DNA of 64,000 bases from NCBI GenBank assembly GCA_050486225.1, contig JBJHCV010000009.1, positions 46,078 to 110,077 of the forward strand. Reading direction: 5' to 3'. The position numbers and the translations under genes are program-made. The notes below the pieces were generated by a model, which worked only from the letters and a program-made list of their open reading frames with translations, did no database searches and had not been told where the DNA came from. The stretch is from JBBDIX01 sp050486225 (GTDB taxonomy: Bacteria; Actinomycetota; Nitriliruptoria; Nitriliruptorales; Nitriliruptoraceae). This document shows positions 1 through 8,316 of the stretch, one piece after another (the first letter of the stretch is position 1; each line of letters opens with the position of its first letter).

Positions 1-1
1 G

Positions 2-724
2 CTCGAGGCGGTGCGTACCGACCGCACCCGGGCGATGGTGCTCGTCTCCCCCTCGAACCCCACGGGTGCCGTCCACCCGCCAGACGAGATCGAGGAGATC
101 GCCCGTTGGGCCGCGGCGAACGACGTGTGGCTCGTCACCGACGAGATCTACGCCCGCCTCGTGTACGGCGATGCCACGTTCCGCTCCGCGGGGTCGGTCG
201 ACGACGAGGTCCGTGAGCACGTGGTCATCGTCGACGGTGTGTCGAAGAGTCACGCGATGACGGGCTGGCGCGTCGGCTGGACGATCGCACCTGTACAGGT
301 CGCTGCAGGGATCAACCGACTCCAGAGCCACCTGACGTCGAACGTCTGCAACGTGGCCCAGCTGGCCGCCCTCGAGGCGCTGACCGGCCCGCAGGACACC
401 GTCGCCACCATGCGCGACGCGTTCGACCGTCGTCGCCGGCTGGCGGTCGAGCACCTGTCACGGATCGAGGGCGTGTCGCTGGCGGAACCCCGGGGCGCGT
501 TCTACGTCTTCCCGTCGTTCGAGGGAGTCCTCGGTCGGGAGATCGCGGGCCGCCGGGTGGACACCACGATGGAGCTCGCCGACGTGCTGCTCGACGAGGC
601 CCGGGTCGCGCTGGTCCCGGGAGAGGCCTTCGGCTCCCCGGGCCACGTGAGGCTGTCGTACGCGCTGGGCGACGACGACCTCGTGGAGGGCATCACCCGA
701 ATCGCCGACGTGCTGTCTCAGTAG
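2..724 (+). CDS. Class I/II PLP aminotransferase, C-terminal part
   Basis: C-terminal 240 or so residues of a fold-type I pyridoxal-phosphate aminotransferase of the aspartate/aromatic group. The reading frame is open to the window edge, so the N-terminus lies outside. Visible landmarks in order: SPSNPTG, the DEIY segment whose Asp and Tyr contact the cofactor, the Schiff-base lysine in DGVSKSHAMTGWRVGW, and RLSYA near the C-terminus, whose Arg normally binds the substrate carboxylate. The stop codon (722-724) overlaps the converging ahcY stop by 7 bp. The substrate cannot be decided from this fragment; aspartate and aromatic amino acids are the family norms. Confidence 0.93.
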   Translation, partial: LEAVRTDRTRAMVLVSPSNPTGAVHPPDEIEEIARWAAANDVWLVTDEIYARLVYGDATFRSAGSVDDEVREHVVIVDGVSKSHAMTGWRVGWTIAPVQVAAGINRLQSHLTSNVCNVAQLAALEALTGPQDTVATMRDAFDRRRRLAVEHLSRIEGVSLAEPRGAFYVFPSFEGVLGREIAGRRVDTTMELADVLLDEARVALVPGEAFGSPGHVRLSYALGDDDLVEGITRIADVLSQ

Positions 725-2028
725 CGGTAGGACTCGTCCTTGTAGGGCCCGTCCGGATCCACACCCAGATAGGCCGCCTGCTCGTCGGTGAGCCTCGTGA
801 GGCGCGCACCGATCCGGTCGAGGTGGAGCCTCGCGACCTCCTCGTCGAGGTGCCGCGGCAGGACGTACACCTCCTCCTTGTAGTCGTCGGGCCTGGTCCA
901 CAGCTCGATCTGGGCGAGCACCTGGTTGGTGAACGACGTCGACATCACGAACGACGAGTGGCCAGTGGCGTTGCCCAGGTTCACCAGGCGCCCCTCGGAC
1001 AGCAGGATGACACTGCGGCCGTTGGGCAGGTGCACCAGGTCGACCTGCGGCTTGACGTTGGTCCACTCGTACTCACGGAGCGCCGCGGTCTCGATCTCCG
1101 TGTCGAAGTGGCCGATGTTGCACAGGATCGCGTGGTCCTTCATCTGCAGCACGTGCTCGCGCGTGACCACACCCATGTTGCCCGTCGCGGTGACGACGAT
1201 GTCGGCCTGGTCGACCACCTGATCGAACTCCACGACCCGATACCCCTCCATGGCCGCCTGCAGGGCGTTGATCGGATCGATCTCGGTCACGTAGACGGTG
1301 GCGCCCATGCCGTCGAGTGCCTGAGCGCACCCCTTGCCCACGTCGCCGTAGCCGGCGACCACCGCGACCTTGCCCGCGATCATGACGTCGGTCCCACGCT
1401 TGATGCCGTCGATCAACGACTCCCGACACCCGTAGAGGTTGTCGAACTTCGACTTGGTCACCGAGTCGTTGACGTTGATGGCCGGCATGCGCAACGTGCC
1501 GGCACGCTGCCACTCGCGCAACTGCTTCACGCCCGTCGTCGTCTCCTCCGACACCCCGCGGATGTCGGGAACGAGGTCTGCGTACTGGTCGTGGACCAGC
1601 GCCGTCAGGTCACCCCCGTCGTCCAGCAGCAGGTTCGGGCCGGAGCCGTCCGGCCAGCGCAGGGTCTGTTCGACGCACCACCAGTACTCGTCCTCGGTCT
1701 CGCCCTTCCAGGCGAAGACCGGGACCCCGGTCGCCGCGATCGCCGCAGCGGCCTCGTCCTGGGTGGAGAAGATGTTGCACGACGACCAGCGCACCTGCGC
1801 GCCGAGCGCGGTGAGGGTCTCGATGAGCACCGCAGTCTGCACGGTCATGTGCAGGCATCCGGCGATGCGGGCCCCCGCGAGGGGCTGGGCCTGCCCGTGG
1901 CGCTCACGCAGGGCCATGAGACCCGGCATCTCGCGTTCGGCGAGCGCGATCTCCTTGCGGCCCCACTCCGCCAGGGACAGGTCGCGCACCTCGAAGTCCT
2001 CGTCGGGATGGCGGCGATCGATCGTCAT
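718..2028 (-). CDS. ahcY: Adenosylhomocysteinase (SAH hydrolase)
   Basis: Cytosolic NAD-dependent enzyme that splits S-adenosylhomocysteine into adenosine and homocysteine, clearing the by-product of methyl transfer. The 436-residue product has the family's substrate region (NVNDSVTKSKFDN, with the catalytic Lys/Asp) and the Rossmann motif VVAGYGDVGKGCA, and ends in the usual PYKDESYRY-like tail (DGPYKDESYRY). The frame stays open further upstream, but ATG at 2026-2028 has GGAG eight bases ahead and gives the normal family length. The 139-bp leader toward aat was inspected for the actinobacterial SAH riboswitch and none was recognised. Certain at family level. Confidence 0.97.
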   Translation of the reverse strand: MTIDRRHPDEDFEVRDLSLAEWGRKEIALAEREMPGLMALRERHGQAQPLAGARIAGCLHMTVQTAVLIETLTALGAQVRWSSCNIFSTQDEAAAAIAATGVPVFAWKGETEDEYWWCVEQTLRWPDGSGPNLLLDDGGDLTALVHDQYADLVPDIRGVSEETTTGVKQLREWQRAGTLRMPAINVNDSVTKSKFDNLYGCRESLIDGIKRGTDVMIAGKVAVVAGYGDVGKGCAQALDGMGATVYVTEIDPINALQAAMEGYRVVEFDQVVDQADIVVTATGNMGVVTREHVLQMKDHAILCNIGHFDTEIETAALREYEWTNVKPQVDLVHLPNGRSVILLSEGRLVNLGNATGHSSFVMSTSFTNQVLAQIELWTRPDDYKEEVYVLPRHLDEEVARLHLDRIGARLTRLTDEQAAYLGVDPDGPYKDESYRY

Positions 2029-2167
2029 GTCAGGCTCCGAAGGCAGGGGTCGCACGAGTCGCGAGCACGACGGCACGCGAGGAGAAGGTTCGTGGGATGA
2101 GCCGGACTCGGCGTCCCGACGAGAGTGTGCCCGACCGCGACGGCGTCCGCCAGACGCGACACCGGTG

Positions 2168-2944
2168 TCAGCGCGCGTCGTGAGGGCCCGGCGCACGACA
2201 CCCACCTGCGAGACGAGACGCCGGGCGAGGTGCGGCGTCGAGGCGGACGTCCACGTCGACACACTGGGCGAGCGCCTGCAGGAAGGTGACTCGCGACACC
2301 TCGATCGCTCCGAGCGACCGGAGATGATCGGTCACCAGCTGCACGTCGAACAGCAGCCCGCCGGCGGCACGCATCCGCGCGACGAGGTCGACGAGCGCGA
2401 CCTTGGACGCGTCGGTCGAGCGGTGGAACATCGACTCTCCGGTGAATGCGGCACCGACCTGCACGCCGTAGAGACCCCCGACGAGCCGGTCACCGTCCCA
2501 GACCTCGAGGCTGTGTGCCCACCCCAGATGGTGCAGCTGACCATAGGCGTGCACCATCTCGCTGGTGATCCAGGTGCCGTCACTGCCCCGCCGTTGCGCG
2601 CAGGCCCGCACCACGTCGTCGAACGCCACGTCCATGGTGGTGTGCCAGCCGCACGTGCGCAGCCGCCGCTGAAGGCTCCGCGACACGTGGACGCCGTCGA
2701 GGGGCACGACCGCACGCGGATCCGGGGAGAACCACGGCAGAGACATGCCCCGATGCGGCCACGGGAAGATGCCCCTCGAGTAGGCGTCGACGAGGGTCCC
2801 GGGAGCGAGGTCGGCGCCGATGCCCACCACTCCGTCCTCGTCGGCGGACTCCGCGTCGGGCAGGGCCCAGACGGACGGCGGCACCGGACGGGGCGGACGG
2901 ACGCGTGTGGGCCGTTCGACGCCCGGGTCCACCTCCCCCTGCAT
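2168..2944 (-). CDS. aat: Leucyl/phenylalanyl-tRNA--protein transferase
   Basis: 258 residues. Transfers Leu or Phe from aminoacyl-tRNA to proteins with N-terminal Lys or Arg, making an N-degron read by ClpS. Family hallmarks: an N-terminal GYFPW-like SRGIFPWPHRG, WFSPDPRAVVPL, the acceptor-domain stretch GDGTWITSEM-like (SDGTWITSEMVHAYGQLHHLG), AHSLEVWDGDRLVGGLYGVQVG, and FTGESMFHR.TDASKVAL. ATG at 2942-2944 is chosen because GGGAGG lies five bases upstream; a longer frame is open beyond it. It is divergent from the exonuclease gene, with a perfect palindrome over both predicted -10 boxes. clpS and a clpP paralogue lie within 8 kb. Confidence 0.96.
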   Translation of the reverse strand: MQGEVDPGVERPTRVRPPRPVPPSVWALPDAESADEDGVVGIGADLAPGTLVDAYSRGIFPWPHRGMSLPWFSPDPRAVVPLDGVHVSRSLQRRLRTCGWHTTMDVAFDDVVRACAQRRGSDGTWITSEMVHAYGQLHHLGWAHSLEVWDGDRLVGGLYGVQVGAAFTGESMFHRSTDASKVALVDLVARMRAAGGLLFDVQLVTDHLRSLGAIEVSRVTFLQALAQCVDVDVRLDAAPRPASRLAGGCRAPGPHDAR

Positions 2945-2998
2945 CCCACCTCCCGTGGAGCACGTGTCGATCGGCAATGCCCGCATTCTGTCCGGGAC

Positions 2999-3016
2999 GG
3001 TACGCGACCGCGTACC
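2999..3016. promoter_or_regulatory. Palindromic operator candidate over divergent promoters
   Basis: Perfect inverted repeat GGTACGCG-AC-CGCGTACC (8-bp arms, 2-bp spacer) between aat and the exonuclease gene. Its right arm runs into a plus-strand TACCTT (3013-3018) and its left arm into a minus-strand TACCGT (2997-3002), each a plausible -10 box. A protein bound here could close both promoters. The regulator is unknown; this is inference from symmetry and position. Confidence 0.5.
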
Positions 3017-3052
3017 TTTGGGTCACCACCGCGACCGTCGTCAGGGAGTCGT

Positions 3053-3940
3053 GTGACACGCGTGCACCTCGTGGACGGGACGTGGGAACTGTTTCGCGCC
3101 CACCACTCGCCGAGGCCGTCGCGGACCGACCCGACGGGACGTGACGTGAAGGCCACCGTGGGGGTCGTCGAGTCCCTGCTGCGACTCCTCGACGACCCGG
3201 ACGAGTCGGTGACACACCTCGCGGTCGCCTTCGACAACCCGATCGAGAGCTTCCGCAACCGGCTGCTCCCCGACTACAAGGACGGGTCGGGTGTCGATCC
3301 CTCGCTCGTGGCCCAGTTCGACCTCGTCGAGGACGCGGTGACCGCACTCGGTGTCAGGGTCTGGTCGATGGCGGAACACGAGGCCGACGACGCGATCGGG
3401 ACGGCTGCAACGGTCCTGGCCGACTCCTTCGACCAGGTGCGGATCCTCACCCCGGACAAGGACCTCGGACAGGTCGTGCGAGGCACCCGGGTGGTGCAGG
3501 TCGATCGGATGCGCGACCGTGAGTTCGACGAACAGGGAGTCGTGCAACGGCTCGGGGTCCGGCCGATGTCGGTCCCGGACCTGCTCGCACTCGTTGGTGA
3601 CACGGCCGACGGCATCCCCGGACTCCCGGGCTTCGGGGCGAAGGGAGCCGCCACCGTGCTCGGCAGGTGGCCGCACCTCGAGGACATCCCCACCGACGTC
3701 GCCTCGTGGGACGTCGACCTTCGCGGGAAGGCGCGGCTCGCTGCGACCTTCGCCGAGCGACGAGAGGACGCGCTGCTGTACCGCCGCCTGGCGACACTCG
3801 TGCTCGACGTGCCACTCGACCTCGACCCGGCGTCCCTGCAGTGGTCCGGACCGGATCCCGCCGCGTGGGCCGAGTGGTGCAGGACCCTGGGGGTCCCTCG
3901 CCTCGTGGACCGGCCGCGGCTCGTCCGGGGAGGCAACTAG
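3053..3940 (+). CDS. 5'-3' exonuclease (Pol I N-domain / FEN-like)
   Basis: 295-residue stand-alone flap endonuclease/5' exonuclease homologous to the N-terminal domain of DNA polymerase I. The N-terminus HLVDGTWELFRAHH carries the first metal Asp, LAVAFDN and NRLLPDYK form the helical arch, EADDAIG and LTPDKDLGQVV carry further metal acidic residues, and the H3TH segment reads GDTADGIPGLPGFGAKGAATVL. GTG at 3053 has GGGAG four bases upstream; a GTG three codons later is possible. No polymerase domain follows, so it is a separate nuclease, probably acting in Okazaki fragment or repair processing. It shares a palindromic divergent promoter region with aat. Confidence 0.92.
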   Translation: MTRVHLVDGTWELFRAHHSPRPSRTDPTGRDVKATVGVVESLLRLLDDPDESVTHLAVAFDNPIESFRNRLLPDYKDGSGVDPSLVAQFDLVEDAVTALGVRVWSMAEHEADDAIGTAATVLADSFDQVRILTPDKDLGQVVRGTRVVQVDRMRDREFDEQGVVQRLGVRPMSVPDLLALVGDTADGIPGLPGFGAKGAATVLGRWPHLEDIPTDVASWDVDLRGKARLAATFAERREDALLYRRLATLVLDVPLDLDPASLQWSGPDPAAWAEWCRTLGVPRLVDRPRLVRGGN

Positions 3941-3999
3941 GCTTCGCTCCTGCGGCCTGACCACGTCTGCCTTCGACCCACGTGACACGAAGGACCTCG

Positions 4000-5664
4000 G
4001 TGACCGACCGCGACGACGGATCCGCTCCCGGCCTGCGCCGCGGGTCGTCGGCGGTTGCCGCGGGGATCCTGCTGTCCCGGGTGAGCGGGCTGCTCCGTGA
4101 GGTCGTGATGGCGCGGCTGCTGGGAACGGGAGTGGGCGCCGAGGCCGTCCGTGCCGCGCTGCGGGTCCCCAACCTGCTGCAGAACCTGCTCGGTGAGGGT
4201 GTCCTGTCCGCCTCGTTCGTGCCGGTCTACTCCCAGATGATCGCCGACGGCCGGCGCCGGGAGGCGGGCCGGCTGGCGGGCGCCGTGGCAGGGCTGCTGC
4301 TGCTCGTGGTCACCTTCGTGGTCACGCTGACCGTCGTGTTCGCAGAACCGATCACGCGGGTGCTCGCGTGGGGTTTCGTCCCCGGCACGACCCGGTTCGA
4401 ACTGACGGTGCAACTGGTCAGGATCGTCACACCCGGCGTGGGCATGCTCGTGCTGTCTGCGTGGTGCCTGGCCATCCTCAACGCGCACCGACGGTTCTTC
4501 CTCGCCTACGTGGCCCCGGTGCTGTGGAACGCCGCGATCGTGGTGGCGCTCGTCACGACCTCCATGGTGACGCTTGCCGATGCCTCACTCGCGGTGGCGC
4601 TTGCCTGGGGTGCGGTGATCGGTTCGACCCTGCAGTTCCTGGTCCAGCTGCCCGCGGTGCTCCGCCTCAACGGAGGCGTGGGACTCACCCTCGGCCGGGG
4701 TGTCGACGGCATGAGGGTCGTGGTCCGACGCTTCGGCCAGGTGCTCGCCGGACGGGGCAGCGTCCAGTTCGCCGGCTACATCGACCTGTTCGCCGCGTCA
4801 CTGCTGTCCTTCGGCGCCGTCGCGGCGCTGGGCTACGCCCAGGTCCTGTACCTGCTCCCGATCAGCCTGTTCGGCATGAGCGTCGCCGCGTCGGAGCTGC
4901 CGACGCTGTCCACCATGGACCACACGGACAGAACGCAGGTCGTGGGACGCCTGCACGCAGGGCTCGCTCGCGTGGCCTTCCACGTGTTCCCGACCACCGT
5001 GCTGTTCGTCGTGGCCGGAGACCTCGTCGTGGCAGCGCTGTTCGGTGGGGGCCGGTTCACCAGTGAGGCCACGGTCCAGGTCGGCCTCGTGCTGTGCGCA
5101 TACGCGCTCGGCCTGCCTGCGAGCACGTCGTCACGGCTGCTCCAGTCGGTGCTGTACGGAACCGGCGATGCACGTTCGCCCGCGGTCTACTCGGCGGTTC
5201 GCGTGACCGTGGCGGCAGCCATCGGGGTGACACTCATGATCCCGCTGGACCAGGTCGGCGTGTCACTCGCGGGCGTCCACCTCGCGGGCCCCCTCGACTG
5301 GTCGCTCGCCAGTGCGGCGGACCGCATCGGTCCCGACAACCTGCTGAGGCTCGGAGCCGTGGGCCTCGCCCTCGGCGCCACGGTCGGGGCGTGGGTCGAG
5401 TTCGGACTGCTGGCGCGTCGCACCAGACACGTGTTCGGCCCCTTCCGACGGTTCGGCCCCCGCGTGGGAGTCCTGTTGGTCGCCGGGCTCTCGACCGCCG
5501 GCATCGCGCTCGGGGTGCGGGTCGCCGCCGTGAACGTCGAGGTCTCACGCCGTGTCTCGGGCATCGCCGTGGCGCTGGCCGTGGGCCTCGCACACGTCGT
5601 GGTCACTCGACGGGCCGGGCTCGACGAGGCGAGAGCGCTGCGACTACCGCGGCGGGGCGCCTGA
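4000..5664 (+). CDS. murJ: MurJ/MviN lipid II flippase
   Basis: 554-residue integral membrane protein of the MVF/MATE-like exporter group that flips lipid II across the membrane for peptidoglycan synthesis. The N-terminus has the family signature around AGILLSRVSGLLREVVMARLLG and RVPNLLQNLLGEGVLSASFVPVYS, followed by about 14 hydrophobic segments, including VAGLLLLVVTFVVTLTVVF. GTG at 4000 is chosen because AAGGA sits five bases upstream; a GTG 18 bases earlier is in frame but lacks a ribosome site. There is no large cytoplasmic kinase-like tail as in mycobacterial MviN. Function is secure at family level. Confidence 0.93.
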   Translation: MTDRDDGSAPGLRRGSSAVAAGILLSRVSGLLREVVMARLLGTGVGAEAVRAALRVPNLLQNLLGEGVLSASFVPVYSQMIADGRRREAGRLAGAVAGLLLLVVTFVVTLTVVFAEPITRVLAWGFVPGTTRFELTVQLVRIVTPGVGMLVLSAWCLAILNAHRRFFLAYVAPVLWNAAIVVALVTTSMVTLADASLAVALAWGAVIGSTLQFLVQLPAVLRLNGGVGLTLGRGVDGMRVVVRRFGQVLAGRGSVQFAGYIDLFAASLLSFGAVAALGYAQVLYLLPISLFGMSVAASELPTLSTMDHTDRTQVVGRLHAGLARVAFHVFPTTVLFVVAGDLVVAALFGGGRFTSEATVQVGLVLCAYALGLPASTSSRLLQSVLYGTGDARSPAVYSAVRVTVAAAIGVTLMIPLDQVGVSLAGVHLAGPLDWSLASAADRIGPDNLLRLGAVGLALGATVGAWVEFGLLARRTRHVFGPFRRFGPRVGVLLVAGLSTAGIALGVRVAAVNVEVSRRVSGIAVALAVGLAHVVVTRRAGLDEARALRLPRRGA

Positions 5665-5676
5665 CGCCGCCCGGAG

Positions 5677-6660
5677 TCACGCCGGTCCGAGCGCCTCGAC
5701 GACGTCGCCGACGCTGGCGCGAGCATCCTCACCCACCACGACGACTCGGGCGATGAGATGGTCGAGGCCCGCACCCGCGTGGCGTTCGTGCAGCGACGCG
5801 ACCTCGCGGGGCGTTCCCGCCCAGCCGAGGGCGTCGAGGACCTCCACGCCAAGCGCGGCCGCCAGGCCTGCCCCGTCGGCGCCTGCCGCTCGGGCCTCGA
5901 GGGCCCTTGCGACTCCCTCAGCGTGGCCCTGGCGTTCGAAGTGTCGGCGGTAGGCATCGAGCCGCGCGTAGTCGGTGATCTGCGTCGCGAGCGCCGCGCG
6001 AGCGGCGTCGAGGTCGTCCGCGATCGCGACCCGCACGTAGGCCGCGACCTCGCACGAACGACCGGCCACGCGGGCGGCCGTCCTGACCCGGTCGCCTGCC
6101 CGGGCGATCTCCGCCGGATCCGACCAGTTCAACAGCACCCCGTCCCCCCTGCTCCCTGCCAGATCGAGCATGCGCGGACCCATGGCTGCGACGTAGCGCC
6201 GCGTCGCCCTGCGTCCCGTCCCGATGCGCAGGCGGAACCGCTCACACCGCATCACCTCACCACGGATGTCGCAGGCCCCCGTGGCGTCGATCTCCGCGAG
6301 GATGTCGAGCAGTTCGGATGTCGCCGTGAGGGGGCGTCGGTAGGTGGAGCCGTGCTTCGACTCCACGGTGGCGGGATGGCCGACGCCCAGCCCGAGCAGG
6401 AAACGGCCATCGCTGGACTCCTGCAGTGTTGCGCTGGCCATCGCGAGCTGTGCAGGCGATCGCGTCCAGATCGGAACGACACCGACGCCCACCTCGATGG
6501 AACGGGTCGCCGCAGCCCACCACTGGCACAGCAGCAGGGCGTCCCGCCCCGATGCCTCGTTCGTCCAGATCGAGGAGAATCCTGCCTCCTCGGCGGCCCG
6601 AGCGATGTCCGCCTGGACCTCCATGCCGAGGTCCTCACTCACGCCGATCCCCAGCCTCAT
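5677..6660 (-). CDS. LLM-class (luciferase-like) oxidoreductase
   Basis: 327-residue TIM-barrel flavin/F420 oxidoreductase of the bacterial luciferase superfamily. Family features are the N-terminal MRLGIGVSEDLG strand, GFSSIWTNE, the IEVGVGVVPIWTRSPAQLAMASATLQESSDGRFLLGLGVG block and a late GWAGTPREVASL segment. Proteins with this pattern in actinobacteria are usually F420-dependent; the cofactor is inferred, not seen. It is the last gene of the clpS-DUF2017 run, its ATG overlapping the DUF2017 stop by 4 bp, which implies translational coupling. The substrate is unknown. It converges on murJ with a 12-bp gap. Confidence 0.88.
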   Translation of the reverse strand: MRLGIGVSEDLGMEVQADIARAAEEAGFSSIWTNEASGRDALLLCQWWAAATRSIEVGVGVVPIWTRSPAQLAMASATLQESSDGRFLLGLGVGHPATVESKHGSTYRRPLTATSELLDILAEIDATGACDIRGEVMRCERFRLRIGTGRRATRRYVAAMGPRMLDLAGSRGDGVLLNWSDPAEIARAGDRVRTAARVAGRSCEVAAYVRVAIADDLDAARAALATQITDYARLDAYRRHFERQGHAEGVARALEARAAGADGAGLAAALGVEVLDALGWAGTPREVASLHERHAGAGLDHLIARVVVVGEDARASVGDVVEALGPA

Positions 6661-7208
6661 CGGCCCTCGTCCTCCGGCCCACCCTGCAGGTCGTGGTGCT
6701 CCCGGTGGACACCGGCCTCCGGGTCGATCACGTCGAGCAACTGCTCCTGGAACCACCCGAGATGGTCCATGACGCGGACCCGGTACGCCGTCTGCTCGTC
6801 GTGGACCAGCGTCGATCGATCGAGTTCCTCGATGCCGATGCGTGCGCCGATCGCGAGCCGCAGGTCGTTGAGGACGCCGAGCACGAGGTGTGGTTCGTCG
6901 GCCTCGAGGTCGGCGACGACTGCGCCGCGACGCGTACGGCGAGCCCGCCCGAGGATCCGGCCGAGCGCCGAGATCCCTTCCCGTCGCCGTTCGAGCAGGT
7001 CGTCGCGGAGCAGGCGACGCAGTTCCCGGTCGGCGCTCGTGTCCCCGTCGACTGCGGTCGGGAAGAGCCGTTCGATCACCGGATCGTCCGCATCCGCCGT
7101 GTCCAGTGTCGTGGTGAGCCCGTCGATCAGTTGGCGGAGCAGGTCCACCTCCGCCGGTTCGAGGTGCATGCGCACCCCGTCGCCGGCCGGCGAGAACGCG
7201 CCGCTCAC
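6657..7208 (-). CDS. DUF2017 protein, ClpS partner gene
   Basis: 183-residue cytosolic protein of the actinobacterial DUF2017 family, which is habitually encoded right after clpS. It is helix-rich and charged (VDLLRQLIDGLTTTL, LRRLLRDDLLERRREGI, LNDLRLAIGARIGIE, VMDHLGWFQEQLLDVI). The start is the GTG at 7206-7208, which overlaps the clpS stop (7205-7207); no separate ribosome site is needed. The end overlaps the next ATG by 4 bp. No catalytic motif is visible. Context suggests a role tied to ClpS-mediated proteolysis, but this is inference only. Confidence 0.85.
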   Translation of the reverse strand: MSGAFSPAGDGVRMHLEPAEVDLLRQLIDGLTTTLDTADADDPVIERLFPTAVDGDTSADRELRRLLRDDLLERRREGISALGRILGRARRTRRGAVVADLEADEPHLVLGVLNDLRLAIGARIGIEELDRSTLVHDEQTAYRVRVMDHLGWFQEQLLDVIDPEAGVHREHHDLQGGPEDEGR

Positions 7209-7513
7209 TGGCTGCGCTGGATGGTCGCCTGCAGGCCGTACGAGTGCAGCTGCGCCACGTACATCTCGGCCCGTTCGCGGGGTTCGGTGGCCACACGCGC
7301 CCTGCCCTCGTGGTGCACCTGCAGCATCAACCTGCGCGCCCTGGGCTCCGGGAACCCGAAGATGCGCCGCAGCACGTACACCACGTACGACATGAGGTTG
7401 ACTGGATCGTCCCACACGATGACGTCCCAGGGCCGGTCGACGACGACGACCGGCCTGGTGTCGGCCGCACGCTCCCTGGTCGGGGTGGTCGTCGCCGCTC
7501 GTGTTGGCTGCAT
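7205..7513 (-). CDS. clpS: ATP-dependent Clp protease adaptor ClpS
   Basis: 102-residue adaptor that delivers N-degron substrates to the Clp unfoldase. The core begins at WDVIVWDDPVNLMSYVVYVL, with the DD.VN pocket residues, and continues through LMLQVHHEGRARVATEPRERAEMYVAQLHSYGLQATI, the usual ClpS fold. A roughly 25-residue flexible N-terminus precedes it, as expected. ATG at 7511-7513 follows the cold-shock-domain gene by 19 bp and the gene overlaps DUF2017 by 4 bp, so it sits within an operon. Aat, which makes N-degrons, is encoded 4.3 kb away. Confidence 0.95.
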   Translation of the reverse strand: MQPTRAATTTPTRERAADTRPVVVVDRPWDVIVWDDPVNLMSYVVYVLRRIFGFPEPRARRLMLQVHHEGRARVATEPRERAEMYVAQLHSYGLQATIQRSQ

Positions 7514-7532
7514 GGGTCGTCCGGCGTCGGTC

Positions 7533-7838
7533 TCAGCGCCGCCGACGGCGAGCCATGCGGCGCTGACGCTCGCGCTCCTCGAGTTCCTCCCACGTCGGCG
7601 GTGCCGCCATCGTGCGGCCGACGGGGCTGTCCTCCGGGGCGTTCTTCGTGATCTTCACGCTCACGGCTGCGGTCCGACCCCGCTCGGTGTCCTGCAGTTC
7701 GAACTCGACCTCGTCGCCGGACCGGAGCGATCCGCCGCTGACCTGGTCGCCGGCGACGTAGAACTCGTTGCCGTCCGATGCGATGATGAACCCGTACTTC
7801 TGCTCGGGATCGAAGACCTTGACGTGACCAGTGGGCAT
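7533..7838 (-). CDS. Cold-shock-domain protein with basic tail
   Basis: 101-residue nucleic-acid-binding protein. Residues 1-65 form a divergent cold-shock domain: GHVKVFDPEQKYGFIIASDG carries an RNP1-like KYGFI, and NEFYVAGDQV replaces the usual RNP2 DxFVH. The tail ends in a highly basic run after EELEERERQRR. ATG at 7836-7838 has GAGG 11 bases upstream; an in-frame GTG nine bases earlier is too close to that site. It differs clearly from the canonical CspA at 49.4 kb, so it is probably a dedicated regulator or RNA chaperone. It lies 19 bp ahead of clpS. Confidence 0.82.
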   Translation of the reverse strand: MPTGHVKVFDPEQKYGFIIASDGNEFYVAGDQVSGGSLRSGDEVEFELQDTERGRTAAVSVKITKNAPEDSPVGRTMAAPPTWEELEERERQRRMARRRRR

Positions 7839-7981
7839 GACGCGCACAACCTCAGGGTGAAGAGATCCGAGACGACTGCAGGATGCAGGCCCGGGACTCG
7901 TGTGGACTCGTTGGCAACGGAGGGGGCGTCACGCCGTGGGATCACGCGGACGCCGCTGCCGCGAAGGGTAGCGACTCGTCG

Positions 7982-8269
7982 TCAGCCGCGTGCCGCCACC
8001 CACGCCCTCGCGGCGTCCTCCACGTCGTCGAACGCCCCTCCTGCGAGGGCCTCGACCGGTGTTCGTGCCCCCAGCCGCCGTTGCGGTGTGGTGAACCACC
8101 TCGCGACGGCGTCGTCGTCCGCCCAACCCTGCAGCACTCGCAGGACGTCCAACGCCACCTCGACGCCGCCACGGCGACCGTCATGGGCGGCGCTCATCTG
8201 GTCGACGCACTCGTCACCCACGATCGCCCGGAGTTCGAACTCGTCGTCGAGTGGGTCATCCCTGTACAT
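7982..8269 (-). CDS. MbcA/ParS/Xre-type antitoxin-like protein (orphan)
   Basis: 95-residue protein whose C-terminal half (VLRVLQGWADDDAVARWF, TPQRRLGARTPVEAL, then AFDDVEDAARAWV) matches the toxin-binding domain of MbcA/ParS/Xre antitoxins, the partners of RES-domain toxins. The N-terminal helix-turn-helix of full-length Xre antitoxins is absent. No RES-domain toxin was recognised nearby; the preceding gene on the same strand encodes a small coiled-coil protein. There is no obvious Shine-Dalgarno before ATG at 8269. Assignment rests on the W/LG.RTP pattern; function as an antitoxin is not established. Confidence 0.7.
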   Translation of the reverse strand: MYRDDPLDDEFELRAIVGDECVDQMSAAHDGRRGGVEVALDVLRVLQGWADDDAVARWFTTPQRRLGARTPVEALAGGAFDDVEDAARAWVAARG

Positions 8270-8316
8270 GTCGCACCTGTTCCGATCACGCTCGATCCCC
8301 GGTCGTCAACCCGCGC

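Noticed and set aside
823..2100. Long open frame of 425 codons on the plus strand over ahcY
   Set aside because: Antisense to a certain gene; composition is a mirror of GC-rich codon use with no family resemblance.
2029..2167. SAH riboswitch in the ahcY leader
   Set aside because: Actinobacterial ahcY is sometimes SAH-riboswitch controlled, but the 139-bp leader lacks the conserved aptamer blocks.
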